Source: Neospora caninum Liverpool
Lineage: Eukaryota; Apicomplexa; Conoidasida; Eucoccidiorida; Sarcocystidae
Direction: 5' to 3'
Assembly: GCF_000208865.1 (NCBI RefSeq)
Contig: NC_018393.1
Span: 1,550,001 to 1,614,000, forward strand
DNA length: 64,000 nucleotides
Part shown: piece after piece, positions 1 through 11,065 of the stretch
Numbering within the stretch: the stretch's first letter is position 1
Layout: every line of letters starts with the position of its first letter
The notes under the pieces: model-generated
Told to the model about the DNA's origin: nothing
What the model saw: only the letters and a program-made list of their open reading frames with translations
Databases searched by the model: none
Program-made: the position numbers and the translations under genes

Positions 1-269
1 CGGGACTCTTCAAATCGTGGGCACTCGGCTGTGAGGGGCGGGGAGAGCACTGCTGAGGAAGGGCAGAATTGTTCCCGTGCAAGATATAGGGCTGCTCCTG
101 AGAAACCGCTTCGTTCTGCGTCAGTGCGATGCTGAGCCGGTGATGATTTGTGCCTTCACGCGTTCAGCGATGTAGATGAGGTGTGCAGAGTGGCAGAGAA
201 GGAGGCGTGGGCGTTTTCCGTGCATACACTGTCTGCGTGTGCCTTTGAGGCATGTGTTTTGGTTTGCAG

Positions 270-1829
270 CTCAACGTAAGGGTCGCGGAAGCGTTTTCCG
301 TGCCCATACGCACAAGCGTAAGGGAGAGGCGAAGCTGCGTCCTTTGGACTACGCAGAACGTCGCGGTTACATCAAGGGTCTCGTGAAGGACATCATCCAC
401 GACCCCGGTCGCGGTGCGCCTCTCGCAGAAGTCTCCTTCCGTGATGCTTACCGCTACAAGCTGAACAAGCAGCGCATGGTTGCCGTCGAAGGAATGTACA
501 CCGGGCAGTTCATCTACTGCGGCAAGAACGGTAAGAAGGTATAGACAGGCCACGAGACGTTCTCTCGATTTCCCCGTCCCTACCTCGTTTCCACACTAGC
601 TTGTCCCGGTGTTGCCTGCTGCGAAAAGTAGACGGTTGGTGGAATAAAACCACTTCTCGTGGAGTGGAGGGCCTGTATCATTTTACAGTTGTCCGTAGCC
701 GGTGGAGGTGGTGTTCGGTGACGGAAGAGGGAGTCCGAAAGGCACGTACCCGCCCGCAGAGGCATTCTGCGCGCCATCGAGTGACCTCGGTTCGGAGGTG
801 GGTTTGTTCCGCAGTCGCTTGCGGGGCTGTTTGACACGTCTCTCTTCCGTACGCCGCATCCGTGTTCGCAGCGGCCTTGACCATTGGAAACGTCCTGCCG
901 CTGAACAAAATGCCGGAAGGTACCGTCGTCTCGAACGTTGAGGAGAAGGCTGGAGATCGCGGAACGCTTGCGCGCACGAGCGGCACCTATGCGACGGTTG
1001 TCGGCCACAGCGACGACGGCGCTAAGACCCGCATTCGTCTTCCCTCTGGCGCCAGAAAAACCGTCAGTGGCTACTCGCGTGCCATGGTCGGCATCGTTGC
1101 AGGTGAGAGGAGAACTGCAGGCGGCTTTGGTGGCGGAGGAGTTCATAACCATATATTTCTATCTGTAGTGGTGGTGATAGGGCTTGTTTGTAGAGTCGAG
1201 TCAATTCGCGGCATACGGGTCTGTCCGTTTACCGTGTCCGGGCATGTGTATCCCGTTTCTTTATCTTCATATGCTGTTCCATCGACGCGGAGATGTTTCA
1301 CGAGCCTTAACAAGTTTGTGGACGGCCGTCGTTTCCGAGCTGTGATTGAAACCACCCAGTGTATGCTATTGCGTCCGGGAACGCTCCATCTGCGGTGTTT
1401 CCTCACCGATGTAGAGCTTGATAGAGAGAGCACACGCCTATGTGGACGGGGTCGTGCTGCGGTGAGTTTTGCTTGCGAGCAGCGTTTCTGTCCGCGGCAA
1501 AGTTTAGCCGTTGGAAGGGGGCAGCGCGTGCAACGTGTATGCGCGTGTGTGCGTCAGGTGGTGGGCGTATTGACAAGCCGATGTTGAAGGCCGGGAATGC
1601 GTACCACAAGTACAAGGTGAAGAGAAACTGCTGGCCGAAGGTGCGTGGTGTGGCTATGAACCCGGTCGAGCATCCTCACGGTGGTGGTAACCATCAGCAC
1701 ATTGGTCACCCGTCTACGGTGTCTCGCATGGCGGCTCCTGGACAGAAAGTCGGTCTTATTGCTGCGCGTAGAACGGGTCTGCTCCGTGGTGGTCGCAAGA
1801 CGAAGTTGGCTGGAAAGTCTCAGGAGTAA
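270..1829 (+). CDS. RPL8: 60S ribosomal protein L8 (uL2), 5' partial
   Basis: Core protein of the large cytosolic ribosomal subunit, next to the peptidyl-transferase centre. Three exons are visible: 270-530, 872-1102 and 1558-1829, all with GT-AG introns and matching phase. The joined protein follows eukaryotic uL2 almost without gaps, from [12 protein letters not shown] through [15 protein letters not shown] and [14 protein letters not shown] to the family signature [17 protein letters not shown] and a basic tail ending KLAGKSQE. The acceptor at 269 is preceded by no ATG exon encoding the expected eight N-terminal residues (MGRVIR-like), so exon 1 lies left of the window. About 253 residues are present, against about 257 for the human protein. 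The acceptor falls inside a codon, which confirms that this is not the true start. Identification is essentially certain; only the missing first exon is inferred. Confidence 0.96.
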
Positions 1830-4800
1830 TTGGAACAGAGAGAACGAAAGAGAAAGGCTGATGGACGCAACGCGGTGCAAGCGAGCGGGACCGTTCTTGG
1901 CGTGGCCGCATGTCTTGAGAAGGGAAAAGAGAGTTCTTCTCCAGTTCGTGTCGTGGGGGACAGCCAGAATGGCTCTGTTCTCAGTGGCATAGCGTAGTCT
2001 ACTTCTCAAGAACCTGCGATGCGGCTGGGAGCCGCGAGGGCGTGAGACTGGTGTGCTGAAACACCAGAGAACACGCACTCTTGCTTAGGCGTGCGCATGT
2101 GCAGCTGAAACCAATGGATATTATGTTCAGTGAAAAACTGTGCAGATCAGAGGTCTCAAACGCATTTTCTCTCGGCAGAGGCGGAGGCGTGCACAAACAC
2201 GCGTGGTGGAGTGGCGACGCCCTGGGAAGAGTGCCGTCGACGCTCTCTTGGGGCTGTTCAGGTGCTAAAGACGTGGCAGCGGCTTTCAGAAGGGGCCGTA
2301 GTTCTGGGGCTGCCCCGAGAACGCTGATACGCGGCAGGACCCGGAGCGTTGTGCCGAGCGCATGTAGTCATACCAGGGGATTGATGCGTACATGCTAGAC
2401 AAGTCGCGCGTTGTATCCCTCGTATGTGGACCTGAAAGGATGCGCACACGCTGACTGCGTACTTCGGATCAGACTAAGAGAGTTCACTAGTCGTACTAGG
2501 AAGTAGGGGATCGCGTTAGTTCTTGGGAAAACGACTTCCGAACGACTGTTTCACACGAAAAACCGTGTATGGCGAATCAGCTTTTATCTTTCTAGGCAGA
2601 CGATCTCCTTCGTTCACCAAAAAAACAGAGTCATTAACATTGACCAATTGTGGGTCCGCAGATGTGCTGCAGGCGGATAACATCTACGTATGTCGTACAC
2701 CTCAGGATTTTTAAGAGAAAATGCTATGGTTCATTTCACGTGCCTAAGCGAAGCCCTCGTCTGGCAGGTGCAGAAGCATTGGGACTGCCGCAGTTGTGTG
2801 GTGCCTTTTTGGGCGCTGATGTTTCATGAAGTAAACAGTTGATCAAGGCGAAAGGGGGTTTTCAAAATGAAGCATGCATGAGGCGTCTTTGCGACAAAAT
2901 AGCACGCTCTGAAGAGTCGTGCCCACGGCCAATCCTACGGAAAAATCAAGATATGTCAAGTCTAGAAAAAGGAGCGCATGGGCATTTTGTTGCCCCTACG
3001 ACAAAAAAATAGTGACAATACTGCACGATGTCTGTAACCGTACAATAATATTAAGAGCAACAAACAGAAGAGGAATGTCCGGGAGGACGTACGAGTTGAG
3101 ATTTTCAACGAATTCGGATGTAGAGGGAGTTCTTGCCGTTGACTTGTTAGAGTTCACGTACTTAGACGAAGATTAAAGTACGCGCAGACAGGCAAAGGAG
3201 CAGTAAGGCGGACGTGCTATAAAGTTGAGCGATCGACAGCAGAGGAAAGTCAACAAGCCGTGCGTGAACTCAAGATGCCTGATGTGAGTTTGCCCTCCTT
3301 GAACGCTAACCGAACTTTATCGCAAGATGTTGCGGAGTGAGGCAAATAACGACTTTCTGGTGTCGTCTCGGGAATCGGTGTGCGCGCTGCTCGTTCAGAC
3401 TACGTCATCGGTCACGGCGTCTGCGGACAACTAGTACTATGTTTTGAAAGTGCTGTTCTGTATATGCAGGTTGGGACAACGTACACGTATCACCCCGTCA
3501 TCTGCCACATGTTGTAATGTTGGTACGCTCTCCATTTGGGCAAGAAGAAGCCGTAGCGTACAGATTAGGGCTTCGCAGGGCGAGACGCTGCTAAGTGTTC
3601 CTGGCACTTTCCACCGTAAAATGCTAGTCGCACGTCCCGTGCTACGAACTGCACTCCCTGCTTCAGCTACAGGTCGTAGAACTACCAGCAAAGATTAAAG
3701 GGTGACTAAACCTCCAGTTGCAGTTTACACTTCTTGTAACTGCACACTATGTTAAGCGCCATCAGTTTGTTTTCAAGTTCCCTGTATTCATTCAGAGCTC
3801 CTAGTGTCATGATCAGGACGCAAGAATCTGTGACAGAACAGGGAAGAGGACGCCCTTTACTTGCCGGAAAACAAATACTGCGTAAGTCCCAGTAAACCGA
3901 GCGAGCCCACGGACGTAAACGACCAGACGATAATCTCGATCGAGTCTGCAAGTGACCGTCTCGGTATCATTGGCCGCCAGCGCCACAAGGTGGCGGTATC
4001 TAAAAGGAGCTAGAGCGACGCTAAAATTTCCCTAATCGAATACCTTTAGTCGCCTGCCCTACCGAACCCCTCGCCTCTCGGCTGGAGGACGTGCATCCCT
4101 TAAGGTCCTTGCATATGTGAGCAACAGTGTAGATGCTGATGCAGTGTTTATAGTCATCAGAGTGCATTCCAGTCACGCTGTGAGTTGTGGATTTACCTCA
4201 GCATATGCACGTTTAGTCTCACCGGACTGTGCATACCTACGTTGTCGGTAACGGAATGATGGGCTGCAGTAAAGAAAGGATGGAAAACTTATCTCCCCTG
4301 AATACGTACACGAATCCGGAGAGAAGGCACGAATGTTGTCAGCAGTTTCGTTTCTACAGAGCTCGTAGAACATGGTCGGGGGGAGCAAGGAGACCCTTCA
4401 CATTATGTCACCTCACTTTCACCAACTACCACAGACTGACTGTATCGCAACAGCACGTACTTACAGTCAAAAACGAGTATCCTGCTCCGCAGTGAATTGT
4501 TACCATCGCTGCCGTGCAAACCGGGTACGACAAACCACTGATACGGGTCAGAGACCTCACTACTCGGGAAAAACGGGGGGCCCAACATAGTTTGTGCCTA
4601 CAGAGAAGAGAGCCTTTCCTTTGCCGCGTTGGTCCCCTCTTCTGTCTCACTTAGAGAATAAAAACAGCGAAACACCGACGCTCTGCCCACGTAGTAAAAC
4701 GAGAGCTTCATATTCTCGAGATTCGCATGAAAGCCTCTTCGTTCTCTTTCATTACTATATTGCTCCCTTCCGGTGGCCTTTTGATGGTCTCTCCCCTTTG

Positions 4801-6444
4801 CAAGATGATTTCCGAGTTTCGACTGCAGCCACGTCGCTAAGCGTTTAGTTGCTCTGCAGTACCGCGGAATCATTCCACACACCATTCTGCGCCATCAGTT
4901 CCTTCGTGGATTCGACACCCCGTTAACAAATCCTCGCTTTCCGTCACGCGCCTCTTCATCTTCAGTCGGAATCAATTCTACGGGAACACGATGCTTCGCG
5001 TTCCCCGCGAGTTGGATTGCGTCAGAGGCAAACCCCATTATATTTAGCAGGTAGCCTGGCTTTCTCTCGATGATTCAACAGGCTCCCCGTAACGGACGAG
5101 GGAAGGGAAGCCGCACCGCTCACTTTGAATTCTTTTGTCTTTCTTGCGTTCGCGAATCGCTAACTAGTGACTCAGCCCCGCCCCGTGCAAGCCTCACATT
5201 TCTGTCAAGACGCCAACGTACCGTCATTCCGCGTCTTTCAGCCAAACCCCTCTTTTCAATTGGCTACGTTCGTACACGTTCGCACACGTACATCATCACA
5301 GCGCCAGAGCAAAGCCCAAGTCTGTTTTCCAGCATGGCTGTTTCCCGATAACAAACGCACTATTTCTGTCATTATCCGGTACAAAACACGCCTTTGGGGT
5401 GCATCGATGCATTTGAAATTCTTGTCACGCTGTAGAATCAACACTGGTATCGAGATTGCCATGATTTTCGCGGGTCCAATTGAATTGCCGTGTCTTCGCT
5501 TCTGTACAACTGCGAGCGCTTTTGTCCATCGGGTTGTAAAAAGAAACCTGTAACGCCGGAATCGGATGTGCATTCCTCAGGGACGAGCACGCCCTTTCCT
5601 TATTCCCAGTGTCGATTGATTCCCACATTCTGCTTTCACACACGGCAGCATACCACGCCCCTGCCATCGCACACAGGGAGATGTCCCAAGTCGCGAAACG
5701 TCTGTGTCCACCTTAGAGCATTCCAGCAAAGGCAAATGCCCATCCTGGGTTCATCGAACATGAGGCAGCAAGGCCACCGGCCTATCTTCTTCAACTGTTC
5801 ACGTGCGTTAGCTCCGTTCCCATGCACTGTAGTCTGTGTCGTCTTTGTCGTCACTTCAACGGCACGAAGCAGCTAGGTCCCCCAACGATTCGCAGAATAG
5901 AGCGTTACGCAGCTCTATCTTTCTTCAAGATCTACGTAGCCTCACCAGAGAATTCGGAAGGCGGTGGGGAACGACTCGCGTCAGAACATATTTGGTCCAG
6001 CAACCTGTCAGCGTCGTCCTCCCGTCAGACACCCAGCCAGAGCTATTTGGTGGGTTTCTCCGGAACACCCGCGGCGACACACTGGACGGCAGCCCTTTTT
6101 TAAACGTCTCTCTTCGTCTACCCTCCAATTCACAAGCGAGGTGTAGGAGAGCGAGTTCAGTCACCCAGAGCCCAGCATTGTCCCCAGCACGACACAGTCG
6201 TCGGAAGCAGCGAAGCAAAAAGCAGCTAGGTGCCTTGCGTCAGGGTTCGTCCGACTGTCCACTCTCGCTCATTGTAGCTCAACCTTTGGATTCGAGTCGA
6301 TAACAATCCCTAAGGTGAAGCGTGAGTGGAATACAACCGCATCGGTATGGCGGAGGAAACAAGGACGCCCGTCTGAATTGCTGTCCACCACTGGCCCCAC
6401 TCTTATTGAGATGGCTGCGCTTCACTCGGGACCGCAGACGGAAG
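1830..6444. other. Intergenic, no supported gene
   Basis: This stretch holds the RPL8 3' region and then about 4 kb in which I find no open frame with coding character, no conserved motif and no consistent splice chain. The short open frames (up to about 155 codons at 5836-6303) show no G/C bias at third positions and no recognisable domains. The right end is presumably the 3' untranslated region of the minus-strand secreted-protein gene that ends at 6445. Confidence 0.6.
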
Positions 6445-7233
6445 TTACAATGGAAGTAGAGAAATAGGTAGGTCGCCCCTCAGAATGAAACCTACTAAAG
6501 CGCCGATGATCGAAGAGGCAGCGACAACAGTGGCAACATACAGTCGCCGCTTCCAAGGCAAAGGACCCTGCGTTTTCGACAGTTCGCTACTCTTCTCCAA
6601 TGTGATTTTGCCCACCTCCACCTCATTGGGTTCACCCCCGTCCCGATGCATATCCGCCTTCTGTCGCTCCCCATTCGCCGGCTGACGCTGCAACGGGGCA
6701 GCATCCTTCCCAGACTCTGTTTCCAATCCCATAGTCGTCGTGGAGGTCACGTCACTCTTCCGCTTCTCCTTCACTTTCGTCTGCTTCGCCTGTTTCTTCC
6801 CTTTGTCAGATCTGTCCTTCGATTTCTTCGAGCTTGTGACTGACGTCAGCTCTTCAGCAAGCAATTCATCTACGTGTCTCGAGAGACTAACAGACTCCCC
6901 CGCCTCTATTCTCCGAATTTGCTCCAGTACTCGCGATATTTCGGCGCGTACTTGACGACTTGCTTTCAGCGCTGCTGCCACGCTGTGCTTGTGGCTGATT
7001 TGTTTCTGCTTCTTTCTCTTAGGGGCGGCGCCTTGCCCGCTGTCGCGCTGTGGCAACAAGTTGGCGAGCGCGTGTGGAACGACATCACTTAGTCCCTTGT
7101 CCCAGGAAAACGAGGACACGTCGTTCTCGGTAGCTCTTGCATCGAGGCAAGAAGTGCTGTTCACCGCGAGAAAAGCCAGGCATATCATCTTCAGCAGAAC
7201 TGCTGTCCAGGCACACCGTCGGCTCCGCCCCAT
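6445..7233 (-). CDS. Putative secreted protein with C-terminal membrane segment
   Basis: A single open frame of 262 residues. I start at the ATG at 7233, giving MGRSRRCAWTAVLLK, because it is followed at once by a signal-peptide-like core (MICLAFLAV) and a polar cleavage region (NSTSC). An in-frame ATG 40 codons upstream gives a Phe-rich leader and is less likely. The middle is highly charged: a predicted helix (about 85-130, with EISRVLEQIRRIEAGE) and a Lys-rich stretch (about 135-165, KKSKDRSDKGKKQAK). Near the C terminus lies one hydrophobic segment (about residues 231-251, VATVVAASSIIGALVGFIL) followed by a tail of about 10 residues. Signal peptide, charged helical body and single late transmembrane segment resemble dense-granule proteins of Toxoplasma, but I cannot match it to a named one. 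RRL occurs just before the membrane segment, an unlikely place for a processed export motif. Confidence 0.6.
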   Translation of the reverse strand: MGRSRRCAWTAVLLKMICLAFLAVNSTSCLDARATENDVSSFSWDKGLSDVVPHALANLLPQRDSGQGAAPKRKKQKQISHKHSVAAALKASRQVRAEISRVLEQIRRIEAGESVSLSRHVDELLAEELTSVTSSKKSKDRSDKGKKQAKQTKVKEKRKSDVTSTTTMGLETESGKDAAPLQRQPANGERQKADMHRDGGEPNEVEVGKITLEKSSELSKTQGPLPWKRRLYVATVVAASSIIGALVGFILRGDLPISLLPL

Positions 7234-10200
7234 TTTGACCCCTGGGCACTCGCCCCTGCTAGCACAAACGGAGGCGAAGGGACGGAAGTGGAAGAAAAAA
7301 AAGGCAAACATAGAGCTAAGGTACGGAATCAGACAACAGTGGAGAAGGAGCAATCGACAGACCGAAGTCTCACAAAACGTCCATCATCCAGCCACTCTCC
7401 GTGTGGAATAGGGCGACAGCCACGTGGTGGCTACAGATTCCGGAGCTACATAGTTCTATAGTCCCTGGATAAGATTTCAAAGTCGGTTTGTCGGTGGCGT
7501 AAAGAAATCGTTCAGAGAGCCACTGACGCCGTGAGCAGGATCGAGCAGGCGACGCCCCAGGGGGGGGCCCTCGTCAGAACACTTGGTACGAAAGTGGGAA
7601 ACAACAAAGCGGCCGACACGCCTTTCGAACTTCGCGATGTAGGCAGACTTCTTTCTACAGGAATCACATGCTTGGTGAACGCGACATTTTCCAGTGTTTC
7701 TACCAGCAGGACGGGGATGGAGGCCCCGGTGGGAAGGGGCACGCAGCGCGCGAACCCGCGCCTCTCGGACTCGACTTGCGCCTGCTATCCACGCTGGTCT
7801 GCTGGAACTCTCTCGGTCCTGGTTCTCTGCGAAATGCATCCTGCGTCGTCACCGGGGCACTGTGGCCACCCATTCCTGCAGGAGCTGGAGACATGACCTG
7901 TGTCTGACATCAAAAGCTCCTGTAAAAACCCACGCAACCGAAATATTCACGAGAGGTTGAGACAAACATCATCATGGTCGACTGTTCTTAACCCGTGCAG
8001 CGAAGACTGTCTCCTGAAGCGGAACCGATGGGCCCGGCAGTTCGGGCTCCAGCCGGTCAAGTCTGCTTTGCCAATGCGCGACAGCCGCCTCCCTCAACAC
8101 TGTGCCCTCCGTCTCTTTTGGATTCCCTAAGGTGGAGACGAGGACATTTTGTAACATAGAAAACCTGCCATCCATACAAGTGGTTTACTGCGCACGGTGG
8201 GGATCGACAGGAACCGAGCGGTGAGTGACCCTCCCTGGTATGCAGAGGAGCAACTAACAATCCGACTCATGCAAGTAAACATGCCAGTGTAGCTCCAGCT
8301 CCTGGAACAGAGATTCTGTCACCTTGCCGCTTTCCACGTCTTCGTAAAACTGGTCACCCAACACCCGGATAGCCCACCTTGCAACTCAACACCGGATAGG
8401 ACACCAGCGCTTTGGAGAATGGTACAACGCGCCTGACTGGCTGGCCACATCTGCTATAAATTCAGAAAACTGTAACCCTTGCCAAAGTACCAGATGGACC
8501 AGCGTAACCTGCCCTCAGCGTAGTCTGCCTACGAATTTGCCGATGGCGAATCTTGCTTTTGGTTGCCCTCTACGGCCTGTGGCCTTGGGTTGGTTGGTTC
8601 TACAGGGAAGCGTGAACAGATTTTCTATGCTGACGAAATTTTACGGTAGTGACACGTGTACGGAAGATGAATCCGTGTGCAGCGAACCCCGGTTCAAAGC
8701 CATTCTCTTATGCATATCACATTAGATGTTTGTCCTGCTTGCTCTATCGATTGGCGTGTTCCTGGAGGCACTTGGCAACAAGGGGCTCATTATGAAGCTG
8801 GAACGCAGCTTAAGCGAAAAAGGTAAACCACGTCCAGCGGAAAACAGGTCCGCAAAGCGCCTCTGTAGGTGGAAAACGGGGGGGACAGGGCGGGGGGGGG
8901 GGGGGGGCAAGAGATTTGACAAGCCACAGGGGCGTGTCACAAATAAGTTCCGAGTCTCGTGGTCCCAGTGCGAAGGGGAGCTAGGGCAGCCGCGATAAGC
9001 TTCACGCTGCGAAGACGTGCGCATCCCTTTCGTCAAATCTGCCGAGGAATGAAGCCTGGCTTGACCAGCAAGTGCTTCAAGTTATGTGAACAGGCACGAT
9101 GAAGTGATAGAAGTAAATACGCTTGTTTTGCTCAAGAGAAAAACACATTGCTCCACGGCAACAGACGCTTGCCTCTACTGCAGGACAGTCCCTGCTCGCT
9201 CACTGCTTAACGTGACCTCCCCCGGGGAAGGGCGTAGAAGGAAGAACAGGATACCCTCCAAATGCAGTTCGTCCGCTTGTTTCTAGGATCTTCCCGTACT
9301 TTCGCATGGGATTGCGAATTAGCTATTTATAACATCCGATCTTCTCAAATAGGTGGTCCATGGAAACCATAGGTGACGGGTCAACAAGTTGGGCGCAATT
9401 TCCCACAGTCCCTGTCTCTACCGCCCTTTAGAATCGCCTCATGAGAAAACTGGGACGACGCCGGCGCCTGATAACCATGATTGGCACGCCTTGAGGGAAG
9501 TAGTGCCTGACGTTCACAGTGATGGTCCTCGTCCCTGAAAAGGTAAAAGACAGGCATCATGCATGATCACTCTATGGTTCGTGTTATTCAGGTGCATTTT
9601 CCTCGTGACCCTCCTGAGCAGCTTGCTTGCTCCACCAGCCTTCGCTGAAGGTGCACGCTGCCATGGAAAAACAGCGTCCACCACTGAAACCACAAAGAGG
9701 AAAAAGGATCTCATTCCTTGATAAAAACACAAACATGTGGACGGGCAGAGACTGCTGCCATCAGCGACTCTTGGCGTGTTATCTATTGGCGTCACTTGAC
9801 TGCAGTCCTCTTCATCCCACGGCATTTCACAACTGAAGCTAGAAGACTGAACGCTCACTTGGGAGACGAGCAAATGTCCCTCTCCTCGCTGGTGACGATT
9901 GGACAGGAGGAACGCGTGGTGTGGCAGGGGACTCTTCAGGCGCTCCCAGTGGGTTTTGCGGAGACACAGCAGTAACAGCCCCTGCAGGAGAAAAGCAAGA
10001 CGCCTCGAGTATTTCACCACGCCATATGGAATAGATCCCGTCGCATCACATAGTCATATAAAACTTCCAAAGAATGATATTTGCGGCGCCAGGTGTAAGA
10101 CCGCTGATGTGGTCTGACGCATCGCATGTCGCAGACGATGAAGGCCAGCAAACCGTCTGTGAAATGACGACTACGACGAATGGGTGATCCCGTTGTCGAT

Positions 10201-10496
10201 TCGTATGCGACAACGTAGCCACAGCTTTCAGCATTGATATTCATCTACGCATATGTGTATGTTTGTGGAGACGGAGATATCCGTCTATACACGGGCAACC
10301 GTGTATGGATACACGCATCGATACATGATCAGACATTGCACCGCGAACGGCCACGCTCAAACCGCTGCTGGGTGGACTGGACAGCGCCTGTAGCGTGGGT
10401 GCATGAGGATGAATGGGGCCATCAGGAGACATGTTTATATCTCCGATTATACAGTTTTTCAGCCACTTTCCCTTCAGTCAACCAAAAGCAAGAACG
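7234..10496. other. Intergenic or intronic, no resolved gene
   Basis: No conserved protein is visible in any frame. The left end should contain the promoter and 5' untranslated region of the minus-strand secreted-protein gene starting at 7233. The right part (about 9.5-10.5 kb) may contain further exons of the secreted-protein gene whose first exon ends at 10582. An acceptor-like site near 9830-9840 on the minus strand, in phase with that donor, would give a very short terminal exon (reading VVKCRGMKRTAVK then stop), but this is not convincing. Confidence 0.45.
8878..8907. repeat. Poly-G tract
   Basis: A G-rich run with two short interruptions (GGGGGGG-ACA-GGG-C-G16) in intergenic DNA. It could form a G-quadruplex and is prone to length error in sequencing; nothing ties it to a gene. 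Confidence 0.8.
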
Positions 10497-10521
10497 CCCC
10501 CCCCCCTCCCCCCCCCCCCCC
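10497..10521. repeat. Poly-C tract inside intron 1 of the secreted-protein gene
   Basis: C10-T-C14 on the plus strand, hence a G-run on the coding (minus) strand about 60 bases downstream of the splice donor at 10581. Length-variable and possibly mis-called. Confidence 0.8.
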
Positions 10522-10581
10522 AGAGAGTGGGAGTTCTGCGCTGCATAATGAGACCGGCAGCTCTAAATCGCAAACGCTCAC

Positions 10582-11065
10582 CCGGTACAGCGGGCAGCAG
10601 TGAGGTCGCGGGAATGGAAACGGGTTCCGGAGTTTGCGGCGGGCCGACGAGGAGACTTGGAACGTCGTTGGGTGCCTCTTCTTCTTTGTTGAACTCTTCC
10701 TCCTGTAACCTTTCAGCTTCTAAATCGACGCTGAGGGGGGCAACTGGGCTCGGAAACCCATCAATATCAACAGCGTCGGTTTGTACATCTCGTTGATCGG
10801 TGGGATCGCTGTTCGTGGGCGGGGTGTTACGGTCTGAGGGAATATCGTCCGTTTCACTTGCTTCCGCTTCTGCGGCTGCCTGAGTCGCCTTCGCCTGAAG
10901 TTCCGCATCAAACTGCGAGGCCGAATCAGACACGGGGCCCTCATCTGAAAAGAGCAGCTGTGGCTTGGGAGCTACACGAAGGGCTGCCGTGTGTGTTAGC
11001 TCTACAGCTAGAAAAACACATGATAAACAAGAAAAGAAGAAGACAAATGAAAAAATGCGGGCCAT
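10582..11065 (-). CDS. Putative secreted acidic protein, first exon only
   Basis: Starts at ATG 11065 with a clear signal peptide: MARIFSFVFFFSCLSCVFLA, then VELTHTAALR. The following roughly 130 residues are acidic, Pro/Ser/Ala-rich and low in complexity (for example AAAEAEASETDD and ERLQEEEFNKEEEAPND), with no recognised domain. The open frame runs to 10478, but the last part would read through poly-G into a Gly-rich tail. A consensus donor (GTGAGCG) begins at 10581, after a phase-1 codon at the end of LLPAVPG, so I end the exon at 10582. The next exon was not found with confidence. The composition is typical of secreted apicomplexan proteins such as dense-granule or rhoptry cargo, but that class is inferred from the signal peptide and disorder only. 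It lies on the same strand as the secreted-protein gene at 6445-7233. Confidence 0.55.

Noticed and set aside
6490..6560. RRL next to the membrane segment of the secreted protein as an ASP5 export motif
   Set aside because: It directly abuts the C-terminal hydrophobic helix; the known motif is normally in the soluble region and followed by an acidic residue at the fifth position.
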